Source: Candidatus Atribacteria bacterium UBA6251 (GTDB taxonomy: Bacteria > Atribacterota > Phoenicimicrobiia > Phoenicimicrobiales > Phoenicimicrobiaceae). From it: a DNA stretch of 26,343 bases. The stretch covers positions 1 to 26,343 of the forward strand of contig DJVR01000063.1 of the NCBI GenBank assembly GCA_002441285.1, given 5' to 3'. Below the pieces are notes generated by a model. The model was not told where the DNA came from. It was given only the letters and a program-made list of their open reading frames with translations, and made no database searches. The number at the start of each line of letters is the position of its first letter. The first letter of the stretch is position 1. Of this stretch, positions 22,255 to 26,343 are shown piece after piece. The position numbers were made by a program, and so were the translations under genes.

Positions 22255-22880
22255 TTTAAACTATCCCCTTTATAAATTTCTTTAATGATGAATTCAAGAT
22301 CTTTACTTTTACCTACAAAATCAAGATTATTAGTGTCAATTTTAACCAAGGTCGACTTTTTATAATTATCAGGGCAAGAAAAAAAATCTTCATAGGCTAA
22401 ATTCAATCTTTTCATATAATCGTAAGATATTTTTCGCTCAAAAGGTCGATCCCTTAGCACTATCCTTTTCATCAAGGTTTCTGTACTTGCTTGTAAGTAA
22501 ACAATTAAATCGGGCTGAGAAACATCTTTGACCATAATCTCATAAAGGCGCTCATACATTGAAAGTTCATTCCTGGAAAGATTAAGATGAGCAAATATCC
22601 TATCCTTGGCAAACAAGTAGTCAGAAAATACTAATTGATTAAATAAATCTTGTTGGGCTAATTCTAATTGTTGTTTATAACGGCTCAATAAAAAAAATAT
22701 TTGAGTCTGAAAGGCATATCTTTCTATATCATCATAAAATTTTGACAAAAAAGGATTTTCTTCTACTACTTCTAAATTATGTTTAGCATTAAACCTTTTG
22801 CTTAGTAATAAAACTAAACTTGTTTTTCCAACACCTATAGCCCCCTCAATCACAATAAATTTACTTTTAAATTTAATCAT
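22251..22880 (-). CDS. Deoxynucleoside kinase (first of a tandem pair)
   Basis: This 209-residue paralogue of the next gene has phosphate loop GAIGVGKTSL at 13-22, the substrate segment VFSDYLFAKDRIFAHL and LIVYLQASTETLMKRIVLRDRPFERKI. The two kinases share the ENPFL/ENPYL, FQTQIFFL/FHLQIFFL and LIVYLQAS stretches, so they arose by duplication. In lactobacilli and bacilli such pairs act as dGK and dAK/dCK, sometimes as heterodimers; that may apply here. The segment usually ERS reads FSDYLFAKDR, as in dGK-type sequences. It lies 54 nt after the lipoate-ligase-family gene. Confidence 0.85.
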   Translation of the reverse strand: MIKFKSKFIVIEGAIGVGKTSLVLLLSKRFNAKHNLEVVEENPFLSKFYDDIERYAFQTQIFFLLSRYKQQLELAQQDLFNQLVFSDYLFAKDRIFAHLNLSRNELSMYERLYEIMVKDVSQPDLIVYLQASTETLMKRIVLRDRPFERKISYDYMKRLNLAYEDFFSCPDNYKKSTLVKIDTNNLDFVGKSKDLEFIIKEIYKGDSLK

Positions 22881-22934
22881 TTAAACTGCCCCTTTTCTTT
22901 TTTACAAACAAGCTATGTTTTCATAAATTTATTC

Positions 22935-23795
22935 TCATAAATTATATTTTCTCTGGTAATTCCACTCATAAGTCGAATATTTATTTTCTAAAAGGTCTTT
23001 TGAAATTTTTTCTTCCTGTTCAGTTAATTTGCCTTCCACTAACTTTACTCCAAACTCTTCCTCAAAGCCTCGGGGGAGAATATCCGATAACTCTGAAAAA
23101 GATATCTCTCTCTTTAAAACTTCTTCCAGGCTAGCAGCATTAAAACCTGATTTAAGTTTTTCTTTCACCTGGATAGAAGGAAAATTAAAAACAGAAAATA
23201 GCTTATCTTTTTCTAATTTTATCAATAAAGAGCCGTGTTGTAAAACTATTCCTCCTTTTCTTACTTGAGCAGACCCTACAATCTTTTTACCATCAACTTG
23301 AATTTCATATTGGGAAGGAACTGAAAAACAGATTGACTTAATATCTGGATGAAAAATTTTAGATTTATTCTTACCTTCTAAAGGGACATTCTGTAATTTT
23401 TCTCTCAAAGGAAACAACTTAGCTTTGATTCCTAAATAAGAAAGACCCCTAATTATTCCTCCACTAATCTTTTTATAAGTCTCTAATATAGAATCATTAA
23501 CCAAAGGATGATTTTCTTTAATTACAAAACTATAAGTCAATTCTTTATCATGGAGAACTGCCTTGCCACCAGTAGGCCGACGAACAATATCAATCCCCAT
23601 ATTTTGACAAGCATCCATATCTATCTCTTTCTTTAAATCTTGAAAATAACCCAAAGACACAGCCGGAGGAGACCATTGATAAAATCTGATAGTGGGAGGA
23701 ACCAAACCTTCCCGGTGAGCTATCATTATTGCCTCATCAATAGCCATATTCATAAAACCGCTATGATAACTATCTTTTATTAATCGCCATTCCAT
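22935..23795 (-). CDS. Lipoate-protein ligase A / octanoyltransferase LipM-family protein
   Basis: This 286-residue protein of the BPL/LplA/LipB family is involved in lipoylation of 2-oxoacid dehydrogenases or the glycine cleavage H protein. Motifs include YQWSPPAVSLGYFQ, the RRPTGGKAVLHDKELTYS ligand-binding loop (72-89) and KKIVGSAQ with the conserved lysine. Cys156 lies in SICFSVPSQYEIQVDGKK, where LipM octanoyltransferases carry their catalytic cysteine, so LipM activity is as plausible as lipoate ligase. The separate LplA accessory domain is absent. SD GGGAGG precedes the ATG and sits just past the terminator-like hairpin at 23820-23862. No lipoate-dependent enzyme genes lie in the window. 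Confidence 0.85.
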   Translation of the reverse strand: MEWRLIKDSYHSGFMNMAIDEAIMIAHREGLVPPTIRFYQWSPPAVSLGYFQDLKKEIDMDACQNMGIDIVRRPTGGKAVLHDKELTYSFVIKENHPLVNDSILETYKKISGGIIRGLSYLGIKAKLFPLREKLQNVPLEGKNKSKIFHPDIKSICFSVPSQYEIQVDGKKIVGSAQVRKGGIVLQHGSLLIKLEKDKLFSVFNFPSIQVKEKLKSGFNAASLEEVLKREISFSELSDILPRGFEEEFGVKLVEGKLTEQEEKISKDLLENKYSTYEWNYQRKYNL

Positions 23796-23819
23796 TAATT
23801 TTATCCTCCCTGTTTGAAC

Positions 23820-23862
23820 AAAATAAGGCTAACAAAATTAAAAAACCTGTTAGCCTTATTTT
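23820..23862. terminator. Intrinsic terminator after cstA (probably bidirectional)
   Basis: A perfect 15-bp stem (23820-23834 with 23848-23862; core AATAAGGCTAACA) closes a 13-nt loop. On the minus strand the stem ends in TTATTTT then GTT; on the plus strand it is followed by TTTATTTTATC. It lies about 100 nt beyond the cstA stop and 25 nt before the start codon of the lipoate-ligase-family gene, so it can end cstA transcription or attenuate the downstream gene. Confidence 0.75.
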
Positions 23863-23963
23863 TTATTTTATCTATCAAAATAAGTTACCGGGACAAGAAT
23901 ATAGACCATTAAGTTTACAAAAAAATTTAACCAATTATAATTGTAACTATCAAACTTCAATAA

Positions 23964-25586
23964 TTACTTTGCTTCCTTAAGATTAGTTTTTAGAGTTTTA
24001 AATTTACTAATTGCTTGTATTCCTTCATTAATGACAAACCCGGCTAATATCAATAGAATTATTGAAACAAATCCTAATAGATAATTAGCTTTAGCAAAGT
24101 TCTGGAATACCATAGTAATTAGAGCAACAACTGTAACTATAATCATAAAGACCATTGGATACAAAGTCATTGTATATTTTTTACCCATATGAGCTAACCA
24201 AGCACTTACTCCTAATAAAGTCAAACCGGCAAGAAGCTGATTTGCAGAACCGAATATCGGCCAGATAGCGCTCCAGGTACCAGTTAGTGCAAGTATTCCG
24301 CCCAATACAACTGAAATAATAGTTGCTACATATTTATTAGAAAGAGTCGGTGCCCATTCAACAGTAAGTTCTTGTAAAGCATATCTTGTTAACCTGGTAG
24401 CAGTATCCAATGTAGTAAGCAAAAATGTAGACACGGCCAAAGCACCAAAAGTAGTTCCTATCTTTTCAGGTATACCTAAATTAGCTAAAAAGCTTCCCAT
24501 ACCATGGGAAAAAACACCAACCGGTCCACCCCAGCTAGTTAATCCCTCGGCCAATCCTTCTCTGGTCAACATAGCAGCTGTTCCTAAAGCAATAATTGCT
24601 AAAACACCCTCTAACAACATTGATCCGTAACCGATAACTTTAGCATCAGATTCTTTATTCAACTGTTTTGAAGTTGTCCCAGAGGCAACAAGAGAATGAA
24701 AACCCGATATTGCTCCACAAGCAATGGTTACAAAGAGTATGGGAAATAGATAACCTATAGGCTGGTGGAAAGATGTATACGCAGCAAGTTGTAATTTTGG
24801 AGCTCCAAAGAGAATACCAATGAATCCTCCACCCAAAGCCGCATAGAGTAAAAATGAAGATAAGTAATCTCTCGGTTGCAATAAAGTCCATACTGGCAAA
24901 ACAGAAGCTAAAAACATATAGACTAACAATATACAAATCCAGGTTTTAGAACTAAATGTCAGAAAAGGTGCTGCTATACCGATCCAAATAGCAACAGCTA
25001 ATAAAATCACTCCTACTATAGTTACTGTGCTAAGGGGCATGCCTCTTCGGTAAAGACCAAATCCCATTGCTACAGCAATGGCCATCATTAATACCGAAGC
25101 CGAAGCTGCCGAACTATCAGCTGCGAAGGTATTGGCTGTTAAAATAGCAAAAACAGCTATTATTAATATCAAAGTTAAACAAATAAAGATTAAAAATAGA
25201 GTTTTTGCTCTTGTACTGACATTTTTGCCAACTACTTCTCCTATTGACTTGCCTTCGTTTCTTACCGAGGAAATAAGAGCCATAAAATCATGTACTCCAC
25301 CAATAAATATACTCCCTAAAACAATCCATAAAAAACAGGGAAGCCAGCCAAAAACAGAGGCAGCAATAGGTCCGGTAATAGGTCCTGCTCCGGCAATGGA
25401 GGAAAAATGATGTCCCATCAGTACCGGTACCTTCGTCGGAATATAATCTACGCCATCAGTCATGGTATGAGCTGGAGTTTTTTTACTGTTATCTAATCCC
25501 ACAAGTTTTCCTAAATAGCCACCATAGGTCTTTAAGGCAATGGCAAAAGCAACAAGAGCTATTAAAACTAAAATTAAAAGATTCAT
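23964..25586 (-). CDS. cstA: Carbon starvation protein CstA family transporter
   Basis: This 540-residue membrane protein has about 15 hydrophobic helices. The family core is clear near the N-terminus: GVDYIPTKVPVLMGHHFSSIAGAGPITGPIAA, then GSIFIGGVHDFMALISSVRNEGKSIGEV. GAISGFHSLVASGTTSKQL and FANLG-like segments follow. CstA proteins import peptides or pyruvate. E. coli CstA is about 700 residues; this is the shorter form lacking a C-terminal extension. GGAGG lies about 10 nt before the ATG. A terminator-like hairpin lies downstream and a candidate promoter upstream, so it may be monocistronic. Confidence 0.93.
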   Translation of the reverse strand: MNLLILVLIALVAFAIALKTYGGYLGKLVGLDNSKKTPAHTMTDGVDYIPTKVPVLMGHHFSSIAGAGPITGPIAASVFGWLPCFLWIVLGSIFIGGVHDFMALISSVRNEGKSIGEVVGKNVSTRAKTLFLIFICLTLILIIAVFAILTANTFAADSSAASASVLMMAIAVAMGFGLYRRGMPLSTVTIVGVILLAVAIWIGIAAPFLTFSSKTWICILLVYMFLASVLPVWTLLQPRDYLSSFLLYAALGGGFIGILFGAPKLQLAAYTSFHQPIGYLFPILFVTIACGAISGFHSLVASGTTSKQLNKESDAKVIGYGSMLLEGVLAIIALGTAAMLTREGLAEGLTSWGGPVGVFSHGMGSFLANLGIPEKIGTTFGALAVSTFLLTTLDTATRLTRYALQELTVEWAPTLSNKYVATIISVVLGGILALTGTWSAIWPIFGSANQLLAGLTLLGVSAWLAHMGKKYTMTLYPMVFMIIVTVVALITMVFQNFAKANYLLGFVSIILLILAGFVINEGIQAISKFKTLKTNLKEAK

Positions 25587-25632
25587 TTATAAAAAACCTC
25601 CTTTTATATAAAATAAATAATATTGTAAATAA

Positions 25633-25661
25633 AGTATATATTTATTCTTTTGTCCCAGCAA
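25633..25661 (-). promoter_or_regulatory. Candidate cstA promoter
   Basis: TTGCTG (25661-25656) is spaced by 17 nt from TATACT (25638-25633) on the minus strand in the 106-bp gap before cstA. The -10 is good (5 of 6), the -35 only fair (3 of 6). The leader would be about 40 nt. Confidence 0.4.
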
Positions 25662-25692
25662 CTTATATCTATATATAAATAATTTAATATTT

Positions 25693-26241
25693 CTAAGTTC
25701 TATCACCTCCCAGCCAGGATTTAGATTTAATCTTATAAGCGGAAAGTACTTCTTTCCCTTTTTTATTAGAATATAACTTTTCTTCCTTTAAATCAACTAA
25801 AATAAGTCTTATATCACACCATCCCTTGATACCTAACAAGAAAGACTTAGAAAACTTGAACTTCTTAGCAAAATTTATCGCTTCTTCCGAAAACCCCGAA
25901 GCAGTAATTAAAACTCCGTTTAAAGTAGTAGACATAACATCTAGGGAAGGAGTAATTAACTCATTGGTTAGGGATGTTAAAAATTGAGAAAATTTATCTA
26001 ATTCTTTTTTACCGACAAAGCTCTTTTCTACCTTAACTATTGCATATTCTTTAGTATAATACTGGTCAATCTTTATATCTTTAGTCAGAACTTGACGGAA
26101 ATATTCGGTAGAGGATTTAGCAAAAATATCTACTTTCACACCAGATATTTCTTTATCTCTCTCTACTTCATAATAATATTTATAACGTTCCTCTAAATCT
26201 TTTAAATACGCCTCTAATTTATCTGTTATGTTTTCTTCCAT
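25693..26241 (-). CDS. Hypothetical protein, possible restriction-endonuclease-like fold
   Basis: This 182-residue, lysine- and glutamate-rich soluble protein has no signal peptide or membrane helix. The order of secondary structure (an N-terminal helix rich in Glu/Tyr, a strand VKVDIFAKS with Asp38, then YAIVKVEKS with Glu72 about 34 residues later) recalls Mrr-type PD-(D/E)xK proteins. However, the normal ExK order is not present, so it may be an inactive relative, or unrelated. AAGGTG lies close to the ATG. It is the last gene before the right terminal repeat; the 80 nt between are AT-rich and empty. I do not recognise its function. Confidence 0.6.
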   Translation of the reverse strand: MEENITDKLEAYLKDLEERYKYYYEVERDKEISGVKVDIFAKSSTEYFRQVLTKDIKIDQYYTKEYAIVKVEKSFVGKKELDKFSQFLTSLTNELITPSLDVMSTTLNGVLITASGFSEEAINFAKKFKFSKSFLLGIKGWCDIRLILVDLKEEKLYSNKKGKEVLSAYKIKSKSWLGGDRT

Positions 26242-26321
26242 TTTTCACCTTAAACATATAAAATTTTAAAAATAACATTGCATATTTATTCGACAAAAAA
26301 TCAAAAACTCCTTCTTTTTTT

Positions 26322-26343
26322 GAGTCAATCCCAATTTTTCTGT
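26322..26343. repeat. Right copy of 22-bp terminal inverted repeat
   Basis: This is the exact reverse complement of bases 2-23 and sits at the last base of the window. It begins GAGTCAATCC at the boundary with unique DNA and ends in TTTTTCTGT at the contig end. See the left copy; the pair most likely marks the outer ends of two insertion-sequence copies, or of one copy in a circular molecule. Confidence 0.75.

Noticed and set aside
24655..24936. 93-codon minus-strand ORF inside cstA in another frame
   Set aside because: It overlaps CstA membrane helices and its hydrophobic, aromatic-rich product is what a shifted frame through such DNA gives; no SD.
25078..25410. 110-codon plus-strand ORF opposite cstA
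   Set aside because: Antisense to the conserved CstA core; Ala/Ile/Lys-rich product without family features.
1..26343. CRISPR arrays, tRNA or rRNA genes
   Set aside because: No regularly spaced repeats, cloverleaf-like GC-rich segments or rRNA-like stretches were seen on either strand.

Overview
The window is an AT-rich bacterial segment with strong GGAGG-type ribosome binding sites. All 26 genes I can support lie on the minus strand, so transcription runs from high to low coordinates. The gene content (ABC sugar uptake, sugar-acid catabolism, CstA, Thermotoga-like inositol enzymes) fits a low-GC anaerobic heterotroph. An Atribacterota-like or Thermotogae/Firmicutes-like genome is my guess, but no phylogenetic marker gene is present, so this is weak inference. 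The first and last 22 bases form a perfect inverted repeat. This suggests the contig stops at both sides in the ends of a multicopy insertion sequence.

Region A (26241 down to 19152) looks like mixed chromosomal housekeeping. It holds a small hypothetical protein, the carbon-starvation transporter CstA, an intrinsic-terminator hairpin, a lipoate ligase/octanoyltransferase-type protein, a tandem pair of deoxynucleoside kinases, the manganese exporter MntP, a flavodoxin-fold reductase and an alpha/alpha-toroid hypothetical protein.

Region B (about 19150 down to 3245) is a long co-directional catabolic cluster. A consensus promoter (TTGACA-N18-TAAAAT) and a LacI-type operator precede an RbsB/C/A-like sugar ABC transporter. 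Next come a URO-D-family protein and a hydroxypyruvate-isomerase-like TIM barrel, then a second ABC transporter of the PotABCD/AfuABC type and an MBL-fold hydrolase. The cluster ends with iolG, a LacI-family regulator, iolM, iolN and iolO. The last four enzymes match the non-canonical inositol pathway described in Thermotoga maritima: myo-inositol to scyllo-inosose to a diketo-inositol to 5-keto-L-gluconate to D-tagaturonate.

Region C (about 3130 down to 163) is a separate transcription unit. An IclR-family (KdgR-like) regulator is followed by a KDPG aldolase fused to a C-terminal VOC/glyoxalase-like domain and a KDG kinase. A near-consensus promoter (TTCACA-N17-TATAAT) overlaps a perfect 21-bp palindrome plus an extra half-site, which is a convincing IclR operator. 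KDG kinase and KDPG aldolase are the final steps that would turn tagaturonate-derived KDG into pyruvate and glyceraldehyde-3-phosphate. The intermediate uronate epimerase/reductase/dehydratase steps are not in the window. A ribosome binding site with no gene lies 7 nt from the left terminal repeat, suggesting the unit once continued or continues beyond the insertion sequence.
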